64,000 nt of DNA from Pedobacter terrae (GTDB lineage: Bacteria; Bacteroidota; Bacteroidia; Sphingobacteriales; Sphingobacteriaceae), in the NCBI RefSeq assembly GCF_900100705.1, contig NZ_FNCH01000009.1, positions 1 to 64,000 on the forward strand, written 5' to 3'. Of the stretch, positions 6,942-15,428 are shown piece by piece (the first letter of the stretch is position 1; every line of letters starts with the position of its first letter). Made by a program: the position numbers and the translations under genes. Below the pieces are notes generated by a model. The model saw nothing but the letters and a program-made list of their open reading frames with translations, was not told the origin of the DNA and made no database searches.

Positions 6942-9218
6942 CTACGGCTTAATCGGCTCATCTTGCAAGTAGAAGATCAATTCTCCGCCATGAACCAAAG
7001 ATTGATGTGTAACTTGATTTTTGGTTAAACTTTTTCCATTTAAAGTGACTTTAGAACTGTAAATAGATTTTTTACTTCTTCTGATGGTTGTTATGGTTAA
7101 TTTTTTGCCATTGTGAAAAGATATTACCGCCTGTTTAAATAAGGGACTGGTAAGTTGGTAATTTCCCGAAACGGGATCTACCGGATAAAAACCCAGCGCA
7201 GCGAATACATACCAGGCTGACATTTGCCCGGCATCATCATTACCACTTAAACCGCCGGCACCTTCACTGTATTCTTCTGCCAGAATGCGCGATACCTGCA
7301 GTTGCGTTTTCCATGGCGAATAGGTATAATTATACAGAAAAGGAATCTGATGACCAGGTTCATTACCATGCCAGTACTCCTTTTTAGCAAATAGCGAATC
7401 GAGTTCGTTCTCGAGTTTTTTTTCGCCACCCATCAGCTTAATCAGTCCGGGGATATCGTGTGGAACGTAAAAGGTGTATTGCCTTGGGGTTCCTTCCGTA
7501 ATATAGAGTTCGCGGTGATCAGGATAAAAAGGTGTGTACCAGCTGCTATCTGCAAACCTGCCCCTAACCATTCCTTCCTGTTGATCGAATACATTTTTAT
7601 AGTTTAAAGCCCTTTTCATCAGTTGCTTATAATCCGACTCTTTACCCAGGTCTTTCGCTACAGTGGCTAAAGCATAATCATCGTAGGCATACTCAAGGGT
7701 TCTGCTCACTTGTTCTCTTTTATGAAAAGCATCAGGAATACTATCCTCCATCGGGATATAACCATATTTAAGGTAACTATCAATGCCCCGGCGACCTTTA
7801 CCGTTGAGGTACTGAGCCGAATCGGGCATTTGAAATGCATTTTGGCGCATCAATCTATAGGCTTCCTTTACATCGTAATCGCGAATACCTTTGTTATAAG
7901 CCGAGGCTAAAAAAGCAGTAGCATGGTCGCCAATCATGGCTGCAGTATAATTATTCCAGCAGGGAAAAATAGGAAGCCAACCACCTTGTTGTCCTTTCAG
8001 AACCAATGAATTTGCAAAATCGTTGGCCAGATCGGGTTTTAAGAGTTCTACAAGTGGCAATTGGGCCCGGTAAATATCCCACATCGAAAAATCATCATAA
8101 TAATTGCCCTTTTTTAATTTTTTTTTGATGTAATTGCCTGCAAACTGAGGGTATCCACCATCTACATCATTAAATAACCGTGGGTGCTGTTGCGCATGGT
8201 AAAGTGCAGTGTAGAAAATCCGCTTATTTTTTTCGCCAGGGTCATTAACCTTAATCTGCCCAAGCGACCGCTCCCAAAGCTGATTTGTTTTAGACACAAT
8301 CGCTGTTAAAACAGCGCCGTTGATTTCGGTTTCGAGGTTAAGTTTTGCTGCTGCTATACTGGTGAAGGAAGTACCGGCATAAATACTAATGCTTTCTCCT
8401 TTTTGTAGCTTAAAACCCAGATATGTACCTACATCTTTCCGGTTTTTGATGGATTGATCTGCGGAAACACTGGCACCGTTAAATACGCCACTTTTTGTAA
8501 AAACTTTGCTTATGCGGATAAAAAAATAGCCGCTAAAGCCAGCAGGCTGTCCCCATCCCTGATAAATGCGATGGACAGGATTGTAACCGGAAATTTCACC
8601 TTTTTGGCGGTCAATTTTGATATAGCCTTTGGCCTGGTCGCTATTTGGGGTAATTAATAAGTAAACACTATCTGCCTTTAATGCTGTAACTTTGATCAGG
8701 CCACAACGCAACGTTGCGGTAGCCTCAGTAAGGAGGTTATAGCCTGGTAAACTGGTTTTATAATAAGAGGGGGTGGCAACCTCACCAGCATGAGTATAAT
8801 CTGCAGCATAATCTGTAGCGCTGGTTTTCAGTTTTCCAGAGATTGGCATAATGGTAAAGCTGCCATAATCTTGTGTACACGAACCGCTGATCCAGTGACT
8901 GGCCCTGATGCCATAAAATTTCTTATTGTTATAGTAATAGGGGGCCAGGCATTTTTTTTCAGAAAGCTGGGTTTGTGGGGTCCACTGGGTCATGCTAAAA
9001 GGTGGCGACACCGCGGGTATGGTATTAGCCAGCCTTTCTGTTTTATCTTCTATATGCTGACTGGCGAGTGTGGTACTGGCGGATGTGCCTGAAAATGGCT
9101 GCACGTATTTGATAAATGTGTTGCTTTGTGCATAAGCATGAATGATTAATCCATTATAAAAACAAAATGCTAATAATAAAACCCTAAGAAACAGTTTGTT
9201 ATTTGCGTTTTTTTGCAT
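6942..9218 (-). CDS. GH92 alpha-mannosidase, secreted
   Basis: A 758 aa exo-acting, calcium-dependent alpha-mannosidase of family GH92, with an N-terminal signal peptide (cleavage near AYAQS). The family signatures are clear: the general acid in GNEPGHQIPFLYNY (E620) and the GNDDAGQMSAWYVFAALGFYP block with D661/D662, which in GH92 positions the catalytic water. Length is typical. It is last in the co-directional block, 63 bp after GH89, and probably removes alpha-linked mannose (often alpha-1,2) in the periplasm. Linkage cannot be read from the sequence. Confidence 0.95.
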   Translation of the reverse strand: MQKNANNKLFLRVLLLAFCFYNGLIIHAYAQSNTFIKYVQPFSGTSASTTLASQHIEDKTERLANTIPAVSPPFSMTQWTPQTQLSEKKCLAPYYYNNKKFYGIRASHWISGSCTQDYGSFTIMPISGKLKTSATDYAADYTHAGEVATPSYYKTSLPGYNLLTEATATLRCGLIKVTALKADSVYLLITPNSDQAKGYIKIDRQKGEISGYNPVHRIYQGWGQPAGFSGYFFIRISKVFTKSGVFNGASVSADQSIKNRKDVGTYLGFKLQKGESISIYAGTSFTSIAAAKLNLETEINGAVLTAIVSKTNQLWERSLGQIKVNDPGEKNKRIFYTALYHAQQHPRLFNDVDGGYPQFAGNYIKKKLKKGNYYDDFSMWDIYRAQLPLVELLKPDLANDFANSLVLKGQQGGWLPIFPCWNNYTAAMIGDHATAFLASAYNKGIRDYDVKEAYRLMRQNAFQMPDSAQYLNGKGRRGIDSYLKYGYIPMEDSIPDAFHKREQVSRTLEYAYDDYALATVAKDLGKESDYKQLMKRALNYKNVFDQQEGMVRGRFADSSWYTPFYPDHRELYITEGTPRQYTFYVPHDIPGLIKLMGGEKKLENELDSLFAKKEYWHGNEPGHQIPFLYNYTYSPWKTQLQVSRILAEEYSEGAGGLSGNDDAGQMSAWYVFAALGFYPVDPVSGNYQLTSPLFKQAVISFHNGKKLTITTIRRSKKSIYSSKVTLNGKSLTKNQVTHQSLVHGGELIFYLQDEPIKP

Positions 9219-9281
9219 TTTGTTTTTTATATGGTTATGGAATTTATTTATTAAACTTCAATATGGTTATTATAGCTTTTT

Positions 9282-11504
9282 TTATGGTTTCTTAGGCTGA
9301 TGGGCTTCGCCAATAATTTTACGATATTTTTTATGCAAATCAGTTGCCGTATTAACCGGATTTCCTACTGGAGTTAAGGCATAATCTTTTCTTTGATTTA
9401 CCCATTTCCATTCCCATTTGCTTACTTCATCGTTAAATTTAGTGATGTCGAGCTCAGTTTTATTTGAAATAGACTGTTCCAGTCGGCTAAAAAACATTTC
9501 CCATCTTGGTTTATAAAAATCATTCATCAGTCCGCTCCATTGCCTGCACGCATACTCATTTAAAGGATTTTTGGCATCACCCCATAAAGTAATTAAATCC
9601 TTTGCATTCATTTCATACAAAGCTTTTTCCTGTTCATTGTTTCCCTGTTTACGGGCATCATTTACCCAAGGACCAAGCATGAAATCTTTTCGCGTAGCCA
9701 ATAATTTGTCCATGTCTCCGATCAAAGTGATAAACGCTTTGCTTGCCGTTTGGAAAGCTTTTAGGTTTTTATTTCGATAGGCTTCTACAGCTTTTCTTTG
9801 TAATGGAAGCGCATAATTGGCCAGTACTTGTCTGGTCACATCAATAAGGTCATATTGGTAACCATCACTTTGCCTGCAATCTGCTGCTGCGTTAATGAGT
9901 TCATCCCAGGCGGGTAATAAATCGCGTTCATTATAATTTAATGTAGTTCTGGCCCAGCGAGTCATAGAATCTAATGTTGGCCGACCTTGTATGATAGACT
10001 CGGCACCATCTCTAACGTATTTATCAGCAGGTACACTATAAACGGTTTTTCTAAGTGTTTTCCAGGCTTTTAACGAGTTTGCATTTTTTTTACCGTAACG
10101 GTTAAAAACGTATTGAGGTAACCAGGTTTCCAGGTCTATTGGTGTAGAACGCCAAACATTTTCCATCATCAACTCGTACATGACCGGATTCTGTTCTATG
10201 CCTTCCATAGTTAAACCAATACCATTCATTTTACCGCTTTTCGGATCTTTTAAAGCCTGTGCAGGTGCTGTCGCTACCACATCCATTCTTCCAAATAAAT
10301 TGGTGTTTCCACCAAAGTTGTTCAGCATATTCCAAATCCATGGCTTTCCATAAAAACCTTCGGTACGTTTCCAAACAGGTTCAATTTCTGTAGCTAAATC
10401 CAATAAAATCATCTTATCGTTTGGAACCGCCTTTAACAAAGCTTCAGTTTGTGCCTCTTTCCAGAATTTTCTATCGCTGTAAAATAACCAGCCTTGCATT
10501 ACCCAAACCGCTTTAGGATCAGCTTGCGACATGCCATCATAAATTCTGGCGCTTAACTTACTCAAAAATTCAGGTTCCGAAGATGGTGGCTCGTTTTCAT
10601 TAAAGGTATCAGCAGAATATAAATGGTCTGTACCAAGCATTTCAGTTTGCTTTTGTAAAAACTTCTTTCCGATCTCGGCAAACATTGGATCTTCCGAATC
10701 AAGTATATAAGTATCTGCAAAACCATTTGTCCAGTTGGTGGCTTTAAGTTTAGCGTTCGGAAATTTATTTTTAAAGGCCGCGGGTACATGGCCTGTAAAT
10801 GCCGGAAGTACGGGTTTCATGCCTAAGGCTCTTTCACGGTTCAAAATTTTCTTTTGTAATTCGAAATGGCTTTTCATCCAGCTTACCGGAAGCGGGCCAC
10901 CCCAGCCATCAATATTACCCATCCAAAACCACGAGAAATAAGCCGGGCCGGTAAAAAAACCTTTAAGTTCATCATCCGAAAAGCCCATTTCTTTATACAG
11001 CAGGTACCAGGTATATTCTTCGCCGGTAATGGCAAGAGGCATGTTAATACCATGTAATGCCATCCAGTCTATTTCCTTTTCCCAACGCGCCCAATCCCAC
11101 CAGCTCATGCTGTAATTAAACGTACAATAATTAAGATAATACCGATATTCATAAGGTGTTTCTTTCCTCACTTTTTTTTCAAGCTTGGGTAACGTTTGCG
11201 GAACATTCAGGTTAGTGCCATTCCAGGTGATTTGGCAATGCGCATATTCTGTTAAGTAGTGATAAAAAGCAGATGCTAATGCAACTCCATTGTTTCCGCG
11301 AAGAATGATTTGGTTGTTTTTGGATTCTATCTCGAAAACATCTTTTCCCTTAACATCAGAAAGTTTTTCTGTTGAAAATGACTTTCCGTGTTTGGGTAAT
11401 ACCCGTTCTATGAGTTGGTTTGAAGTATTTAAAAAATCCTGAGCAAGTGCCCTGTTAAAGAACAGGGAAACGAGTGCAACTGAAAAGTATAATTTTAATT
11501 TCAT
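9282..11504 (-). CDS. GH89 alpha-N-acetylglucosaminidase (NAGLU-like), secreted
   Basis: A 740 aa retaining exo-enzyme that releases terminal alpha-GlcNAc. It has a signal peptide (to ALAQ), an N-terminal NAGLU domain (~25-115), the catalytic barrel (~120-460) and the helical C-terminal domain. Diagnostic stretches include SWWDWARWEKEIDWMALHGI and GNIDGWGGPLPVSW. The two catalytic glutamates are expected within F-N-E-N-E-P (E303/E305) and M-E-G-I-E-Q-N-P (E434/E437). It is separated by 1 bp from the upstream HGSNAT-like gene, implying tight co-expression. Confidence 0.95.
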   Translation of the reverse strand: MKLKLYFSVALVSLFFNRALAQDFLNTSNQLIERVLPKHGKSFSTEKLSDVKGKDVFEIESKNNQIILRGNNGVALASAFYHYLTEYAHCQITWNGTNLNVPQTLPKLEKKVRKETPYEYRYYLNYCTFNYSMSWWDWARWEKEIDWMALHGINMPLAITGEEYTWYLLYKEMGFSDDELKGFFTGPAYFSWFWMGNIDGWGGPLPVSWMKSHFELQKKILNRERALGMKPVLPAFTGHVPAAFKNKFPNAKLKATNWTNGFADTYILDSEDPMFAEIGKKFLQKQTEMLGTDHLYSADTFNENEPPSSEPEFLSKLSARIYDGMSQADPKAVWVMQGWLFYSDRKFWKEAQTEALLKAVPNDKMILLDLATEIEPVWKRTEGFYGKPWIWNMLNNFGGNTNLFGRMDVVATAPAQALKDPKSGKMNGIGLTMEGIEQNPVMYELMMENVWRSTPIDLETWLPQYVFNRYGKKNANSLKAWKTLRKTVYSVPADKYVRDGAESIIQGRPTLDSMTRWARTTLNYNERDLLPAWDELINAAADCRQSDGYQYDLIDVTRQVLANYALPLQRKAVEAYRNKNLKAFQTASKAFITLIGDMDKLLATRKDFMLGPWVNDARKQGNNEQEKALYEMNAKDLITLWGDAKNPLNEYACRQWSGLMNDFYKPRWEMFFSRLEQSISNKTELDITKFNDEVSKWEWKWVNQRKDYALTPVGNPVNTATDLHKKYRKIIGEAHQPKKP

Positions 11505-11505
11505 A

Positions 11506-12732
11506 TCAAATTTTTAGGAACCACCTTTTATCGTAGAAGAACTTTAATAAAAACAGTTGAATCAATAATACTCCCGTCCATAAAGCGGCTTCATGCCATA
11601 GGGGAGGGATGAGGTTTATTAAACCACCAAACAAGAAAGTGGATGATGATTCGAAGTTGAAAAGTCCGTGTGCACAAACATAAATAAGAATACTGTTTGT
11701 GCCCATCCATACAAACGGGATACTCCAGCTGGAAAATGAGCGGACATCGATAATATAGTAAAATAAGGTGAACAATATTATGCTCCAGCCTCCGGCAAAT
11801 AAAACGAACGAGCTGGTCCACATGGTTTTATTAATCGGAAAAATGAAGTTCCATAACAAACCAAGTCCAATGCTCAGCAATCCGCTGCTGATTAAAGCAA
11901 CTACTTTCTGGTTTGTTGTAAAGTTAAAACTGGTTGATTTGATAAAAGCTCCCGCAAAAATGCCAAGCATTGCCGAACATATGGCGGGTATGGTACTTAA
12001 TAGTCCTTCAGGATCGTAAATGGTTCGATGAAGTTTACCTGGTAGAAATAGTCTGTCAAAATAAGCCGACAGATTTCCTTCTGGCGTAAAAACTCCGGGT
12101 CCGAAATGCGGGACAGGCACAAATACCATCAACAAATCATATCCGATTAGGATTGCTGCAAACCAAAAAATCATTCCCCGAAACGAACAATTTAAATAGA
12201 TAATGGCCGCAAAAAAAGTGGATAAAGCTATCCGGCCCAATACACTGGCAAAACGAGTATTTTCATATCCGTTCCATTTTAATAGTCCGTTGACGATGAA
12301 GCCTAAAATGATGAGAATGAGGGTTCTTTTGAGTAGCGGAAAATATATTTTTAATGATGAATGTTTGTTTTTCTCTCTTTCAGCAAAGTATTTCTGATAG
12401 GAGTAAGGCATGGATACTCCGGAGATAAATATGAACAAAGGAAAGATCAGATCATAAAAAGTAAAACCATTCCATGGAGAATGATGCAGTTGATTGCTTA
12501 TCCCGATAAAAAATTTTTCAAAGAAAGATAAGCTATCATTTGTAGCAATGGTCCAGTCAACCGGGTTTCTTTTTAAAGCATGCCTGTTCATGATTCCGGT
12601 GGCAAGGCCGTGGAATATTCCCTCCCCACTTACGATCCAGAACATGTCGAAACCGCGTAAAGCATCCAGCGAAATTAATCTTTTGGGCTTTTCTACCTTT
12701 TCGTCAATATTTTTTGTTTCAATAGCTATCAT
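11506..12732 (-). CDS. HGSNAT-like transmembrane acetyltransferase (DUF5009)
   Basis: A 408 aa polytopic inner-membrane protein. Residues 18-35 carry the family opening (RLISLDALRGFDMFW). HSPWNGFTFYDLIFP follows, and its histidine H84 aligns with the catalytic histidine of human heparan-alpha-glucosaminide N-acetyltransferase (HASWNG). About ten hydrophobic helices follow. Human HGSNAT transfers acetyl from acetyl-CoA across the membrane onto a terminal non-reducing alpha-glucosamine, making it a substrate for NAGLU. Here the gene abuts the GH89 gene by 1 bp and follows the phosphatase by 7 bp, so the same relay is likely. Substrate is inferred. Confidence 0.85.
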   Translation of the reverse strand: MIAIETKNIDEKVEKPKRLISLDALRGFDMFWIVSGEGIFHGLATGIMNRHALKRNPVDWTIATNDSLSFFEKFFIGISNQLHHSPWNGFTFYDLIFPLFIFISGVSMPYSYQKYFAEREKNKHSSLKIYFPLLKRTLILIILGFIVNGLLKWNGYENTRFASVLGRIALSTFFAAIIYLNCSFRGMIFWFAAILIGYDLLMVFVPVPHFGPGVFTPEGNLSAYFDRLFLPGKLHRTIYDPEGLLSTIPAICSAMLGIFAGAFIKSTSFNFTTNQKVVALISSGLLSIGLGLLWNFIFPINKTMWTSSFVLFAGGWSIILFTLFYYIIDVRSFSSWSIPFVWMGTNSILIYVCAHGLFNFESSSTFLFGGLINLIPPLWHEAALWTGVLLIQLFLLKFFYDKRWFLKI

Positions 12733-12739
12733 TAAAGGC

Positions 12740-13720
12740 TTACTTCTTGATTAAAGTATTATAAATAACCTCACCTTCCTCATTAATTACCTGTACGCGT
12801 AACTGGTCTTTGTTTACCGAAAATAGCATAAAGCCATATTCTGATGCAACCATTTGTGCTTCTGGTATCAGCTTAACAGGTGTTTTTTCTGATGCACTTC
12901 CGGAAATAAAATGATGGGTTTTACCTGCTGGCTTAAGATATTGTAAACTGTGTTCGTGACCCGTTAAATAAACATCAACACCATATTTATCTAGTATGGG
13001 TTTTAATGTGCTTCTGATTGCTTTGGTATCATATCCATCTGTACGGCTACCACCTGTAAACATAGGGTGATGACCTACAACAATTTTCCATTTAATTGAA
13101 GGATCCTGATCTGCAAGGGTTTTAACCAGCCACTTTTTCTGGCCAGTGGTGTCTTGTCCCTTAACGTTTGGTCCGTATTCTGCGTTTTTATTAAACTCTG
13201 GGATCAGCGGATTTGTATCAATAAAGGCTATCAATACCTGATTATTTACATCGCCGTTAATGGCAAACTTTTTTGAATAATAACGGGCGGGCATTTTCCA
13301 TCTTCTGCTTATTTTCGAATAGGCTACCTGCGCATCAGGATTGGATTTATAATCATGGTTTCCTAATACCACATACCAATCCCACTGTAAAGAAAAGTCG
13401 GTGTATATATCTTCAAAAGAGTACTTAAATGATGGATCCTGCGGACTGATTACACCACTAGGGTAGAAGTTATCGCCGGTAGAAATGATAAACTGAGCTT
13501 TAACATCAGCGGCGGTAATGCCCATTTGTTTGGCAACTGGTTTCTGGTGATCAGCGCCATTTCGGCCCCAATCTCCTAACGCAAGAAACTGTAATGCACC
13601 AGGATCTTTGACCAAAGTTTTACTGGCAGCAACAGCTTCAGTTTGGTTTTTAGTAATGACTTGGGCATAAAGCGTACCGATAGAGAGAAGCGGAATAAAG
13701 AAAAGTAGTCGTTTGATCAT
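12740..13720 (-). CDS. Purple acid phosphatase-like metallophosphoesterase
   Basis: A 326 aa secreted phosphatase with signal peptide (to LYAQ). All five calcineurin-like metal-binding blocks are present: GDWG, GDNFYPSG, GNHDY, GHHPMF and GHEHSL. The layout is that of tartrate-resistant (type 5) acid phosphatases. It probably hydrolyses phosphomonoesters, or phosphodiesters poorly, in the periplasm. It lies inside the carbohydrate operon between susD (a hairpin in between) and the HGSNAT-like gene, pointing to a phosphorylated glycan substrate. Confidence 0.9.
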   Translation of the reverse strand: MIKRLLFFIPLLSIGTLYAQVITKNQTEAVAASKTLVKDPGALQFLALGDWGRNGADHQKPVAKQMGITAADVKAQFIISTGDNFYPSGVISPQDPSFKYSFEDIYTDFSLQWDWYVVLGNHDYKSNPDAQVAYSKISRRWKMPARYYSKKFAINGDVNNQVLIAFIDTNPLIPEFNKNAEYGPNVKGQDTTGQKKWLVKTLADQDPSIKWKIVVGHHPMFTGGSRTDGYDTKAIRSTLKPILDKYGVDVYLTGHEHSLQYLKPAGKTHHFISGSASEKTPVKLIPEAQMVASEYGFMLFSVNKDQLRVQVINEEGEVIYNTLIKK

Positions 13721-13766
13721 CGTTTTAAATATAGTTGCAAAGAAAGATAATGAAGTGTTAAAATAG

Positions 13767-13799
13767 AAATTTCTCCAGACGATCGGTCTGGAGAAATTT
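13767..13799. terminator. Hairpin between susD and the phosphatase gene
   Basis: A 14 bp perfect stem (aaatttctccagac / gtctggagaaattt) with a 5-nt loop. T-rich tracts lie on either side, so it could act in both directions. In the operon it probably causes partial termination or stabilises the susCD message 3' end, lowering expression of the downstream enzymes relative to SusCD. Confidence 0.7.
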
Positions 13800-13818
13800 T
13801 ATTTTTTTAAAGCTAAAT

Positions 13819-15417
13819 TTAATTGTAGCCTGGGTTTTGTTTCAATTTTGGATTGAGAATTAGCGCCGAGGCCGGAATAGGCATTAACCGATGGAAAAGC
13901 TGTGCATCTGTTTTAAAGCCCCATGTGCCTTCATACTTGCCAAAACGGATCATGTCGTTACGGTGCCAGCATTCCCAGGAGAACTCTCTGCAACGCTCTT
14001 TGTATAAATCTTCCAGCGTAACGGAAGTCCAGGCTGGTGAAGTCGTGCGAACTGCTCTTAATTGATTGACTAATGATAAAGCGGTTTGGCCTTGCGTAGG
14101 TGTAGCTCCACGAAGGATTGCTTCCGCTTTCATCAAGAGGATATCTGAATACCTAAAAACGGGCACATCATTATTTTGATTTCTGCTGGATGAGGTACTA
14201 TCGCAGTAAAATTTATTATTTCTGTATCCCATATTCCAGGCAATTTCATCGTTTCCTGCATCAAAAGGTCTTGCTGCATCTCTAAGTGTAACCGTTGGCG
14301 TGATATCAACCTGATAAGTAATGGGAGCTGAACCGTCCGAACCGGCGTAAAACTGATCATAACCTTTTTTTGTAGTGGCTACAGTAACTGGTTTACCATC
14401 GTAATAAGTCTGTAATCCTTTAATCCATTGTGCATTTCTTTTATCATTAGGATCATTAAAATTAGCGTAGTATTCTGGCATGGTGCTCATTGGTGCACTT
14501 GGCGTAAACTTTAAGCTATATTTTTGCTGTAAAGAGCGGGGTAATGAGTAACGGGAATAAATCATGGTACCATTGCTAAAACCTGGGTCGAAAGGAATGG
14601 CGAAAATGAATTCTTTAATCTGAGGTCCGTTATCAATAAAAAACATTTTTCTATAATCGCTTTCTAAGCTGTAAGGTGAACCTGGTGCAGCAATAATAGC
14701 ATCGCAAGCAGCTACCGCCTCGTTGTATTTAGCGGTACCAATATAAACTTCGGCATTGATATACATTTTTGCCAAAATAGCATAAGCGGTGTATTTATTA
14801 GGGCGACCATAAGTTGCAGCACCTGTTGCGCTACTTAGGTTTGGTAATACTTCCTTAAGTTCAGCTTCAATAAAATTGAATACTTCTGCTCTTGTTTTGG
14901 TTTCTGGTGGAGTGGTTTGGCCAAAACTGGTTACAACAGGTATGTTTCCCCATAAATCCATCATTAGGAAAAACGCCAATGCTCTTGTAGCCCTTAGTTC
15001 GGCTACTGCAGCTGTTTTTGCAGGAGATTCAGGTGCATCTTTCAATAAGAACAAACTTTGATTTGCCTTACTGATTGTTCCCGAAAGCCAGCCCCAGCCA
15101 CTACCCACATGTCCGTTATCTTTCGTCCAGGTATGCTTATGGTGGTTTTCAAATACGCCACCATCGTACCAGTTACCACCACGGGCAGGCATGATGGCTT
15201 CATCAGTACTTAATGACTGCATGAAAAAATAATCCGTACTCCAGTTTTGACGCAACTGAACGTAAACCTGGCCGGTAAGTTGAATATAATGTTGCTCGGT
15301 TTGTGGGAATGTTTCCGGAGTTAATTGTGTTTCCACTTTCAAATCCAGTTTATGGCAGGAAGTCAATACGCCTAGCGATAAAGCTGTTCCCGCGATATAT
15401 TTGATAAGATTTTTCAT
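13819..15417 (-). CDS. SusD/RagB-family glycan-binding outer-membrane lipoprotein
   Basis: A 532 aa lipoprotein; the lipobox LTSC sits at the end of a short signal (GTALSLGVLTSC). The N-terminal SusD-like tetratricopeptide region and the C-terminal RagB/SusD segment end with the typical RFGKYEG..RLMPIPASALILNPKLKQNPGY. It sits as a lid on the SusC barrel and captures the oligosaccharide. It follows susC by 11 bp. Confidence 0.95.
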   Translation of the reverse strand: MKNLIKYIAGTALSLGVLTSCHKLDLKVETQLTPETFPQTEQHYIQLTGQVYVQLRQNWSTDYFFMQSLSTDEAIMPARGGNWYDGGVFENHHKHTWTKDNGHVGSGWGWLSGTISKANQSLFLLKDAPESPAKTAAVAELRATRALAFFLMMDLWGNIPVVTSFGQTTPPETKTRAEVFNFIEAELKEVLPNLSSATGAATYGRPNKYTAYAILAKMYINAEVYIGTAKYNEAVAACDAIIAAPGSPYSLESDYRKMFFIDNGPQIKEFIFAIPFDPGFSNGTMIYSRYSLPRSLQQKYSLKFTPSAPMSTMPEYYANFNDPNDKRNAQWIKGLQTYYDGKPVTVATTKKGYDQFYAGSDGSAPITYQVDITPTVTLRDAARPFDAGNDEIAWNMGYRNNKFYCDSTSSSRNQNNDVPVFRYSDILLMKAEAILRGATPTQGQTALSLVNQLRAVRTTSPAWTSVTLEDLYKERCREFSWECWHRNDMIRFGKYEGTWGFKTDAQLFHRLMPIPASALILNPKLKQNPGYN

Positions 15418-15428
15418 CTTCTTAATTT

